From the NCBI GenBank assembly GCA_947561395.2, contig OX387185.1:17696366-17760365 (forward strand): a stretch of 64,000 bases of DNA, written 5' to 3'. The notes under the pieces were generated by a model. It was not told the origin of the DNA. It searched no databases and saw only the letters and a list, made by a program, of their open reading frames with translations. Both the position numbers and the translations under genes were made by a program. The DNA comes from Buxus sempervirens. Lineage: Eukaryota > Streptophyta > Magnoliopsida > Buxales > Buxaceae. Positions 34,701 to 43,429 of the stretch are shown in pieces (position 1 is the first letter of the stretch; each line of letters starts with the position of its first letter).

Positions 34701-35610
34701 TGCCCATAAATGTGGAGATCATCTCCGGCTCTTGCATAGGTGGCCTGACCTGGGAGGCAGCCTCTCTCCACCTCTTGGCGTATTGCCGTACTGGTTCATC
34801 TTTGCCCTTGGTCATCCTCATCATGTCGTACCGGTCCGGCACGATCTCAGAGTTGAATTTGTATTGGTCCAAGAAAGCGTCGGCTAGGTCCTTCCACCTC
34901 CTGATCCTTCCATGGTCCACTGTAGCCAACCACCGAAGGGTTGACCCGGTCAGACTCCTCTGGAAGAGCTGGATCAGTATGCCATCATCCCGGCCAAATT
35001 GGCATAGGGCCCCGCAGTATAGTTTCAAATGGCTTAATGGGCAGCCCGTGCCATCAAACTTGTCAAAATCTGGGCACCTGAACTTAGCCGGTAGACATAC
35101 ATCCGGGTACATGCACAGGTCCTCAAAGGTGGTGCCTCCATGGCTGCTTCCCCCTTTCACCTCTTTCAGCTCTGCCTGGATTCTTTCTATCCTCAGCAGC
35201 ATCTTCTTTTCCATCTCATCTCGGGCCTTTTCTTTCTCCAGCTCTTTCTCAGACTCCACTGTATTTTCCCCGATCAGAATGGGCTCAGGGACTGGTTCAG
35301 AAATGGGCTCAGGCATGGGCTGAGCCGGAGGCGGAATATAGGCCTGAGGTGGCGGTGCCGGATGAGAAGTCGACGCCTGATTTTGGGCTTGAGCCTGCTG
35401 GGCCTGAGCCGCCAGTAAGTCTCCCAGCATTTTGGCCAGACCGGCCACTTGCTCCTGCAGTTGAGTAAAGTCCTGAGCGGGGACAGTAGCTTGGGCTTGG
35501 TTCTCTTCAGTATTCATTGCTCTGGCTTTGGATCTGGTCACGGGAGCAATGATTGCAAATAAGTGTACCTGTACCTGAGGAAAAAATGAATAGAACATGT
35601 TAGCTTCCAT
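31792..35610 (-). CDS. D gag-protease (1272 aa, open)
   Basis: The N-terminal third is Gln/Ala/Pro rich with a coiled-coil-like stretch. The retrotransposon gag domain follows at about residues 170-330 (DKFDGTGCPLSHLKLYCGAL, then a RWLATVD segment). A cysteine/histidine motif near 493 (CDFHMGAPGHSTDNC) resembles a nucleocapsid knuckle in spacing. The aspartic protease has its catalytic motif LIDNGSALN near 877. A G-patch-like segment near 1060 (HPGKGLGINLQG) follows the protease. Gag would form the particle and protease would process the precursor. Length is large for gag-pro, as usual in Tat/Ogre elements. The same order is seen in broken form in C. Confidence 0.9.
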   Translation of the reverse strand: MEANMFYSFFPQVQVHLFAIIAPVTRSKARAMNTEENQAQATVPAQDFTQLQEQVAGLAKMLGDLLAAQAQQAQAQNQASTSHPAPPPQAYIPPPAQPMPEPISEPVPEPILIGENTVESEKELEKEKARDEMEKKMLLRIERIQAELKEVKGGSSHGGTTFEDLCMYPDVCLPAKFRCPDFDKFDGTGCPLSHLKLYCGALCQFGRDDGILIQLFQRSLTGSTLRWLATVDHGRIRRWKDLADAFLDQYKFNSEIVPDRYDMMRMTKGKDEPVRQYAKRWREAASQVRPPMQEPEMISTFMGTLGQPFYNHLVGQITTNFAALVQVADRIEEGVRSGRLIDYSTLTGQSDSSASMAQKKGTGFKKTGARKEGEVNLVQAPPAKKPLHVNISVPQQPQQAQQAQQSYQSPQNVNFTPSVPANPRRTFTREEREAWLANRKNRVLTPLPISLSQLLPTLLKGEYLILKEPNPNATRGRNFDTSVTCDFHMGAPGHSTDNCWVLKHAVQDLLDQKALVFNTAAPAPSGNDIGQNPLPYHNGAGPSNSITAISTTRRAFDPSQLIAPVGTTVQVRFFQEEEEEEINMVSQKNNNNLAAEDISSSLNRVSSLMAQMNTARPPLVFNCSPPTCSPSKPSKAPLVINLDPTTASITSSVPTKSKLQPLVVNVQPAQTIPKPAHTSRSKLQPLVVDIPKLAYSEAAVPWNYSEGIMATVPAVRNPNQEEVNLMTRSGRCVGGEEKEKETEVEKEKIEKENEEKRKQKGKNKVGEDTPQGAENEAADLIKIIKKSEFNLVDQLNKVPAQISILGLLLNSEKHRDALLRVLQSAHVSQTIDPDQLGKMVGRILSHNVISFSEGEISPGGCYHVDPLHITVLCKGCMVARVLIDNGSALNVCPLITFTKLGLDQSRIKRNGRIVRAFDSSKTHSLGEIELPVTIGPNIFNITFEVMDIPAAFNLLLGRPWIHSARAIPSTLHQRVKYIRGQRVITVLAENLVPPIVSPDVPLINVDLTIDKIAFHSFQFEAVNYIPGGCDKKKEKGTTAEKMVKKVMEKYHFHPGKGLGINLQGMVEPITAKKLIPKVGLGFKPRGWRRMEHEEGESRSKGKLPHLRVNFPKPSYIIQISPPIDQSKPPYRNVNPFQKPVVSALQPYNPSPILGAADGPGPQPEQQVDFSEDVGAFFAMTEGEKTDSDMELPFIDWAAVKIPDKVNSGLGPVAEKGSTHPVMMASDAGLEEQAFPISPAPQNFVMNNWEETPLTFEAAFVRQTNAASKKKLQ

Positions 35611-35717
35611 TTAACTTGAGTCACACCCCTATACATGTAAACCAGCAGGTTAGGTGAACACCAATCCAGATTTTTTCTTGTTTTTTTTTTTTTTTTTTTT
35701 TTGTTTTGATTTTGTGT

Positions 35718-36960
35718 TGGAATATTCTAGGGCTTCCAAGGGTCCCAAAAAAAAAATTTTTTTTTTTTTTACTTGATTGATAAAAATAACCAACCAAGGT
35801 TTTCATGGAATATTCTAGGGCTTCCAAGGGTCCCAATTTTTGATTTGATTTGATTGGTAAAAAGGAGACCAATCAAGGGTTCATGGAATATTCTAGGGCT
35901 TCCAGAGGTCCCACTTTTTTTTTGACTTGATTGGTAAAAAGGAGACCATTCAAGGTTTTTTTTTATGGAATATTCTAGGGCTTCCAAGGGTCCCAATTTT
36001 TGATTTGATTGGTAAAAAGGAGACCAATCAAGGGTTCATGGAATATTCTAGGGCTTCCAGAGGTCCCACCTTTTTTGACTTGATTGGTAAAAAGGAGACC
36101 AATCAAGGGTTCATGGAATATTCTAGGGCTTCCAGAGGTCCCACTTTTTTTGACTTGATTGGTAAAAAGGAGACCAATCAAGGGTTTTTTTTATGGAATA
36201 TTCTAGGGCTTCCAAGGGTCCCAATTTTTGATTTGATTTGATTGGTAAAAAGGAGACCAATCAAGGGTTCATGGAATATTCTAGGGCTTCCAGAGGTCCC
36301 ACTTTTTTTTTGACTTGATTGGTAAAAAGGAGACCAATCAAGGGTTCATGGAATATTCTAGGGCTTCCAGAGGTCCCACTTTTTTTGACTTGATTGGTAA
36401 AAAGGAGACCAATCAAGGGTTTTTTTATGGAATATTCTAGGGCTTCCAAGGGTCCCAATTTTTGATTTGATTGGATTTGTAAAAAGGAGACCAATCAAGG
36501 GTTCATGGAATATTCTAGGGCTTCCAGAGGTCCCACTTTTTTTTGACTTGATTGGTAAAAAGGAGACCAATCAAGGGTTTTTTATGGAATATTCTAGGGC
36601 TTCCAAGGGTCCCAATTTTTGATTTCATTTGATTGGTAAAAATGAGACCAATCAAGGGTTCATGGAATATTCTAGGGCTTCCAGAGGTCCCACTTTTTTT
36701 TGACTTGATTGGTAAAAAGGAGACCAATCAAGGGTTTTTTATGGAATATTCTAGGGCTTCCAAGGGTCCCAATTTTTGATTTGATTTGATTGGTAAAAAG
36801 GAGACCAATCAAGGGTTCATGGAATATTCTAGGGCTTCCTGAGGTCCCACTTTTTTTGACTTGATTGGTAAAAAGGAGACCAATCAAGGGTTTTTTATGG
36901 AATATTCTAGGGCTTCCAAGGGTCCGAATTTTTTTGATTTGATTGATAAAAATAACCAAC
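35718..36960 (-). repeat. Leader tandem array: 16 monomers of ~78 bp in D
   Basis: GAATATTCTAGGGCTTCC recurs 16 times. Two monomer types differ in the next bases (AAGGGTCCC or AGAGGTCCC) and mostly alternate, giving a ~155 bp dimer. Most monomers carry the inverted repeat GATTGGT/ACCAATC, a hairpin that also holds CCAAT on both strands. Frames across the array repeat the same peptide and are not genes. Confidence 0.92.
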
Positions 36961-38935
36961 CAAAGTTTTTATTTTTTTGAAATTTGATGCATTTTAGAAG
37001 ATTTTGAAGTTCTAAAGCTTGATTGACACATGTTTGAATTGAATTGGTGTCAAAAAATATGACACCTTGGTTTCCTCTTTGATTTTCAAACTTAGGTTAA
37101 ATCCTGAAAGAATATTTTATTTTATTCTTGTTTTTGTTTTTTATTTATTTATTTATTTATTTATTTTTTTGATTTTGTATTTTTGGGAACATTTCTTATG
37201 TTCTTTTCGGGGTGCCTAAGGATTATCCACAGTGTTTTAGGCATTTTATTCTGAAAATTTGGGCTGAAAAGCCAATTTGTGCATTTTTTGAATGTATCCG
37301 GTATACTATACCGGACAAGAATATGCCTTACTGTATCCGGTTACCCTAACCGGATAAACGCATATGCCTTTGTATCCGGAAATACATACCGGATATGCAT
37401 AGAGTTGTTATTAACCGGCCTGAGTTGCCGGTTATTGCCGAAATGGCCCTTTTTGACTCATTTTTTCACCCGATTAGTTTTTTTTTAATTCCCAATTGAT
37501 GTTCACCTTAATTTGACCTTCTAAACTTGCCCCAAATTGGGCTTGGACATCTTACTTGCAAAATTCCCTAAATTTAGGAAAAGAACATGGCTTTACCTTG
37601 CCACCTTGTATTACCTTCATTCAATATGGTATTCACATTATACCTTGGCCTGTAAAACATGCGAACGGCCTTCCCACATTTACACCCAATTCCCCCAAAC
37701 GCAATTGTGTGCTTTTAGCTGAAAACGTGTTTCTCCACCTTCAAGCGTATGGTTTTTGGGTTTTGGCTTAATTGGCAACTTAGAACTCAAGTCTAGTGAT
37801 GCCCGGAATCGAATCACAGATCCCATTGTCATCACATCATTGACCCAAATTCTAAGGTAAATGTTTTCACTTTCGCTTTCCGAAGTCACGACCTCGGTGC
37901 GCCAAGCTACACACATTCATGGTTCCACTTCCTAATAGGTAAAGGGTAGGCTGTGCAAATTGTTTCAAGTGCTCAAGTGCAATTTTAAAATTGTGATAAC
38001 ATTCATAACGTCCCAGCCCCTTGCCACTCTTTTTCGTAGCCATGCATTCAATTTCAAGTCAAGGCATATATGACAAAATAATGAAGCTAAATACAAGCAA
38101 GCAAGCACCAAAGTAAACAAATATGCACAAAAAATATTACATGCCCAAAAAGTGGTATACAAAACATGTTATTTGTACAAACAACAACTAAACCATGGAA
38201 GCATGCTTGACACCCAAAAGCATTCCTAAAATTCCAGATTTTCATGCTCTTTTCATGCTCAAAGTGTACCATTTACCCCAAATTGAAGCCTAAATTTTTA
38301 GCACTTACTTGGCATGGTTCAAAAGTGTTTCAATGAGGTAAAATATGCTTTAAAATCTCCAGAAATATGCACTAAAATTTTCAGATTTCTCATGCCCAAA
38401 AGTGCATCCTTTATACCCCACATTAATGCCTAAAAGTTTAGCAACTACTTGACATGGTATATTGGTGAACATACTAAAAAAATCCACAATGTGCACTAAA
38501 ATTCCAGATTTCATGCTCTTGGTTTTCATGCTCAAATTGAATCCCCCTATACCCCAAATCAAAGGCATGGCATAACAAAAAATTTTTAAGCACAAAAAAA
38601 GTATGCTTTATAGGAATCATGCTTGAATACCCAAAAATTCTGAACCCCTAGATTTCATGCTACTAATTCTCATATTCAAACCATGGTATTCAAAATTCAA
38701 ATTAGAGCATGTTATCACCAAATACAACCAAATCATGCTTCAAGATAGGCTTTTCCTAAATCAACCTTTAGGCAACATCAAGCAAAACATACATGACTTG
38801 ATTCATATAAAATTCAAAAGCATCCCAATCTGATTTGAAATACAAGAATATATACAAATGAATTAAACAAAGTAGCAAGCATTCAAAAATAATTAAAAGC
38901 ATGAATATACACAAAAAAGGCTTAAATCCACAAGT
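36961..38935 (-). other. Rest of D's 5' leader
   Basis: AT-rich, no recognisable coding frame. It includes a TATCCGG palindrome cluster (37293-37436). From about 38180 to 38760 a loosely repeated segment (CCAGATTTCATGCT and CCCCAAAT phrases) recurs every ~130 bases, suggesting a decayed tandem array. Confidence 0.6.
37293..37436 (-). promoter_or_regulatory. TATCCGG palindrome cluster in D's leader
   Basis: Facing pairs TATCCGGT/ACCGGA, ATCCGGTT/AACCGGAT, and ACCGGCC/GCCGGT within 145 bp. Same word as in D's LTRs and antisense promoters. Confidence 0.7.
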
Positions 38936-38952
38936 CCCCAGCAGAGTCGCCA
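38936..38952 (-). promoter_or_regulatory. Primer binding site of D
   Basis: On the minus strand TGGCGACTCTGCTGGGG begins two bases after the LTR end GTCTCACA. It is complementary to a tRNA 3' end finishing in CCA. From memory of Ogre/Tat elements the primer is likely tRNA-Arg; this should be checked against a tRNA set. Confidence 0.85.
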
Positions 38953-38954
38953 GT

Positions 38955-41233
38955 TGTGAGACATGGGAAAAAATCACCGGAGTGATCGTCCCTCCGTCAA
39001 CACACGGGCTCAACGCAAAAGTGGGAGAGTCGCCACCATTCATGATTTTGGGGTGAGAATGGACACCAAAGAGTTCACAAATAAGCAAAAATAACCAAAA
39101 GACAAATTCTAGGGTAAAAATAACCCTACTTGAAAATCAAATCCAGAGATGGGAAAGGGGATTAGATTATGAACGGGGGAAGGTGTTAGGCACCCCCATT
39201 CATCCACACGAAGTGGTAGCCAAGTGTATGTTCATGCAAAAATAAAGTAAGAAAGCTTGCTAAAAATCATGAAAAAGCCTTGAAAAAGGAACAAGTGTAT
39301 GCTATATTCACATGAAGATCTAAATGGATTTTAGATCCTCTCTTATGTCAATATCATTTCTAGAACATTAAAGAGGTGGAAATCAAAGCACAAGTTGATC
39401 AAACCCAAATTAAATCAAATCCGGGAAGTTTAGAAAAAAAGTATGACATTTGCCTTAAAATCATTCAAATCCAATATTAAATTGAACCAAACCAAATCCA
39501 TTTGAAAGATTAAGGTAAATAAGAGTTTCATGCAAAATTTCAATCCATTCCGATAAAAATCCTAGGAGTTATGCTCCTTTGAAGTTGCTGTTGGGGATTT
39601 TTAAAAGTGGTAAGTGGGCAACTTTGGAAAATTGTCTAGAAAAATCCACTACATAGAAATCCGTGAAATTTGGTGTGATTGAAGTCTGTATGGCCATCTT
39701 TCCAGAGAAACTAGCCTCATACAAAAATCCCTTCGGGCGTGCCTTGGGTGGTCTCCCGAACAGGCCCCGAAGATCACAGATTTACCCAGAAAAATGCAAA
39801 TGAGCAGTTCTGAGTAAATCGGCTACCAATAATTCAAATGAAATCCAAAAATTATGAAACCAACTGGATTTGAAAATAGACTCATGAAGGAGTACTCAGA
39901 AATAAAAATCACTCGAATCGGACTTAAAACGAACATATGGCGGTCCGTCGAAGTGACAAGTTCTGTATTTGAACCTGAACTGTCCACTTAACTTCGACAG
40001 AGAGGTGTCAAAAATCCGCTAGATAGAAATTTGTAAAATTTTGTGGACATAAACTAGACAGCCTCACCTTTCCCATGGTTCTGGAATCGCCCCAAAATTC
40101 ATCCGGATGATGAAGTTACGGGCGTCAGAAGTAAGGGTACAGGTGCTGTCAAGCTAAGCCACTTTTGAAGAAATCCAAATCCGAAAATTGACAAAAAGTG
40201 TGTGATTCGTGTGAGATAAATCCAAAACCTTTGAAAAACATTTAAAAACACTCCAGAATTTGATTGAGGCCATTTATTGGAGATTTAACACAATGAATGT
40301 AATAAATCCCCAAATGTGAGCCTATTCACCAAAATAGTGTAATATGTGTGCAAAAGTGAAAAACCAAGCAAGATCAATACAACATGTATATAGATTCAAC
40401 AAAATAGGTTCTAGCATAGCCTAGGGTTCCGTTCCATTATCGTTTCCCTCTGTTCTCTTTAAGATAATCAAGGGTACTTTGAATATGGAACGGTTTACAA
40501 TCAATCAAAAAGGCCTTATGCTACATAGGTTCTAGCACTAGGGTCAATCCCCAGTCTCGTTTCTCCTAGATCCGCCTTCACGTTTTACGGCTAGGGGAGT
40601 CTTGAGATACTTTGAGCCGGGGAAGGATTTCCACACATACAAACAAGGCTTTACACTACAGAAAGGTAGAAGAAGAGATCTAGATCTAGGAATGTAAAGA
40701 CAGAAAATAAAAAGAAAAGTTGAGGCTTACCTGAGTTCTGGAGGCGATTCCACAGTGGTTTTCTTCTTCTCTTGGAGTTCTTATTTGCGAGAATTCAAAA
40801 CAAGAGTTGTGTTCCATTTGCTCAAGGAGGAGGCTCCTATTTATAGGCAAAGGCTAAGGTCATTGGTAGACACAACTTAATGTCTAGAACCCCTCCAACC
40901 TTAACCCTAAGGTCATTTCCGAGATTTCCCCTCATTTAATGAGGGATATGATGGTAACAAGTGATTTCTCTCGGAAAACCCTAATTTTGAGCAAACTTAA
41001 GGTATCCAGTATATCAGGCCGGATAAAAAAGGGCCTTAAGGTATCCGGTACATGATACCGGATACACTAAGGCTCACATGTATCCGGTATGAGTATCCGG
41101 ATACGGGAAAGGGTACTTGTATCCGGATTCAGTATCCGGATACAGGTAAAAGTTTATTTTCTTCAAATTCTGTGCTGGCTTTCCAGGAGATAATGATTTT
41201 TGATGATTGTTTGTGCAATTTGGGGTGTCTACA
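38955..41233 (-). repeat. 5' LTR of element D (2279 bp)
   Basis: Full-length partner of 18150-20420, with the same TG...CA ends, TATA (40838-40846), TATCCGG cluster (41002-41146) and internal PBS-like decamer (39026-39035). It differs by an 8-base indel near 40886 and by a diverged patch at about 39397-39555. Confidence 0.92.
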
Positions 41234-41238
41234 CCCGT
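41234..41238. repeat. Right target-site duplication of D (CCCGT)
   Basis: Second copy of the 5 bp repeat. C's RT resumes directly after it. Confidence 0.9.
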
Positions 41239-42185
41239 TGATAGGTTGCCCTGGCATTCTTAAGCCCAAATGGCATGACAGTGTAGTGGAAGGTACCTTA
41301 TGGTGTAATAAAAGCTGTTTTTTCTTGATCTTCCTTTACCATCTTGATTTGATTATACCTAGAGAAACTGTCCATGAATGAGAACAGGCTATGTATAGCA
41401 GTATTGTCGACCAGAAAGCCGATGTGTGGAAGTGGAAAATCATCCTTTGGGCTTGCATTGTTCAGATCTCTGTAGTCCACGCACATCCTGACTTTCCCGT
41501 CCTTCTTTGGTACTGGAACAATATTTGCGAGCCACTCAGGGTACGTGGAGACTGCCAAAATCCTGCTTGGAATTGCTTGATCACTTCATCTTTGACTTTC
41601 AGTGTTCATTCTGGTTTCAATCTTCTCAACTTTTGCTTAACCGGCTTAACCCCTAGCAGAATTGGTAGCCTGTGCACAACCATGTCAGTATCCAATCCCG
41701 GCATATCCCGATACGATCATGCAAATATATCTTTATAATCAGCCAAGAACCATGTCATTTCATCACGCTACACATTAGATAGGCATGCCCCAACCTTCAC
41801 TATTTTTGGGTCATCTTTGGTCCCTAGATTTATTGAAATGGTCTCCTCAATATTTGGTTGAACACCCTTTTCATGACGCTCCAATTGATATGAAATTTCT
41901 TTAGGAGGGTCGTCTTCTTCGATCTCGGTCTCTTCTTCGATCCCCATTAGGTCAAAGTCGAGCTCAAGGTCGAAGTCATATTCAACCTGATCTAATTCCG
42001 TTTGCCTATATGGTTCATAAATGGTTTGGACCTTTTTGAAAAATTTAAATTTTCTAGAAAAAATAGAAAAATCTTTTTGGGTTTTTTGTGAGCCTTCTAA
42101 AAAAGCTTTTCTTGAAGATGAAGGCTATTTATAACCTTCAGGAAAAGGGCCTTCCACTAAGGCTCATTATAACCTTTAGGAAAAT
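41239..42185 (-). pseudogene. C pol, 5' segment: N-terminal RT and acidic linker
   Basis: Continues C's RT across D's insertion point; YRDLNNASPKDDFPLPHIG is the family's RT block. It then runs into an acidic linker (41780-42140) matching D's at 31400-31790. Broken, a few breaks. Confidence 0.8.
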
Positions 42186-43429
42186 TGTTCACCTCAATTT
42201 GGGGGTAGTGAACTAACTTCTTCACAAAGGTTGATATTGGTAAGTAACATGTGCAGTTCACCTCAATTGGGGGTAGTGAACTATTGTTCACCTTAATTTG
42301 GGGGTAGTGAACTAGCTCCTTCATAAAGGATGGTATATTGGTAGTATGAGCAGTTCACCTCAATTGGGGGTAGTGAACTAGTGTTCACTTCAATTGGGGG
42401 TAGTGAACTAGTTCCTTCACAGAAATGAATATTGGTAAGTAAAATGTAGTGTTTACCTCAATTTGGGGGTAGTGAACTAGCTTCTTCATAAAAGTGGATA
42501 TTGGTCGATAATGTGTGTTGTTCACCTCAATTGGGTGTAGTGAACTAGTGTTCACCTCAATTTGGGGGTAGTGAACTAGCCCTGCTACAATAGTAAGTAT
42601 GAAGTATTAGGGTGAGCAGTTCACCTCAATTTGGGGGTAGTGAATTAGCCCTGCTACAATAGTAAGTATGAAGTATTAGGGTGAGCAGTTCACCTCAATT
42701 TAGGGGTAGTGAACTAGCCCTGCTACAATAGTAAGTATGAAGTGTTAGGGTGAGCGGTTCACCTCAATTTGGGGGTAGTGAACTAGCAACCCCGTATAAG
42801 CTAGGAAATCTAACAGGTCAAGGATGATAAACAAATGATATATGATTGTTGTGAATAGCTGACCTGTACACCTACGCACATACATGCACTTGTTAAATGA
42901 CACTATGTTGCCGTCGTTTCCGCAATATTTTAAATAGCCACATGCCATAGTTTTATCGAGAGATATTTGCATAAACTGCGTTTTTATCGAATCATACATG
43001 TGTTGCTTACTGAGACATACGTCTCACAGTTGCTTTCTATCTCATTTTTCAGATCCATCGGCGTCCGGTGTGAAGGACCGGGCTGGGGATAGAGGCAAGG
43101 AAAAGGCCATCGGGTACAGAGAGGATGATTACTATAAGCCTTGGGAATTTCTTTTGCTTATACATGTATAGTTTTGAGTTGTGAAATCTTATATTTTGAG
43201 AGGAGTGATTAGTCATCCGTCTTTTTGTAACTAAACTCTTATGTTTTATTTCACATCAAATATATATATGAACACTTTTGTTATGCATAGCATGAATTGT
43301 CTTATCACTTGCATTTGTTAGGAAAAAGTTTTTAAATCCTTTGTATTTTTTTACAAGTAATTGGCCCACTTGCCACGGTCTGGGACGGGTTGTGCCTTGG
43401 AGGGGCAAACCTGGTTCCGGGTTGTAACA
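42186..43429 (+). mobile_element. Chromovirus-like LTR piece inserted in C
   Basis: Not present in D at the matching place. The right end, GGGTTGTAACA, resembles the GGGGCGTTACA end of element I. The body has the layout of a chromoviral LTR 3' part: a TTACTGAGACATACGTCTCAC segment, a TTTTCAG run and a 'GATGATTACTATAAGCC' segment, all paralleled in I. The left boundary is uncertain, and about 470 bases of C expected here are missing. Most likely a solo or truncated LTR. Confidence 0.55.
42187..42787 (+). repeat. Eleven-copy GTTCAC...GTGAAC minisatellite
   Basis: A ~28-base module, GTTCACCTCAATT followed by GGGGGTAGTGAAC, appears 11 times, alone or in pairs, with variable spacers such as TGCTACAATAGTAAGTATGA. 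Each module is bounded by the inverted repeat GTTCAC/GTGAAC, so each could fold into a hairpin. Confidence 0.85.

Larger units (their letters stand above)
18150..41233 (-). mobile_element. Element D: near-whole 23 kb Tat-lineage element with antisense genes, LTR family Y
   Basis: In its own (minus) direction: 5' LTR (41233-38955), PBS (38952-38936), long leader with tandem repeats, gag-pro, pol, conserved block, two antisense genes, polypurine tract and 3' LTR (20420-18150). By eye the LTRs differ at roughly 60-70 of 2275 positions, with about 27 crowded into one ~170 bp patch. Leaving the patch out, ~1.8% divergence suggests well under a million years at a grass rate of 1.3e-8 per site per year, and more at the slower rates of trees. 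It looks almost whole; breaks are few and lie mainly in the antisense genes. Confidence 0.92.

Noticed and set aside
31795-35418. Plus-strand frames opposite D's gag-pro
   Set aside because: No domain, no promoter words and no intron signals; they shadow the long minus-strand frame.
35927-36959. Frames on both strands across D's leader array as repeat proteins
   Set aside because: The peptide periodicity simply mirrors the 78 bp monomer, and it appears on both strands.
35718-36960. CRISPR-like repeat array
   Set aside because: Monomers are tandem with no unique spacers, and the locus is a plant retroelement leader.
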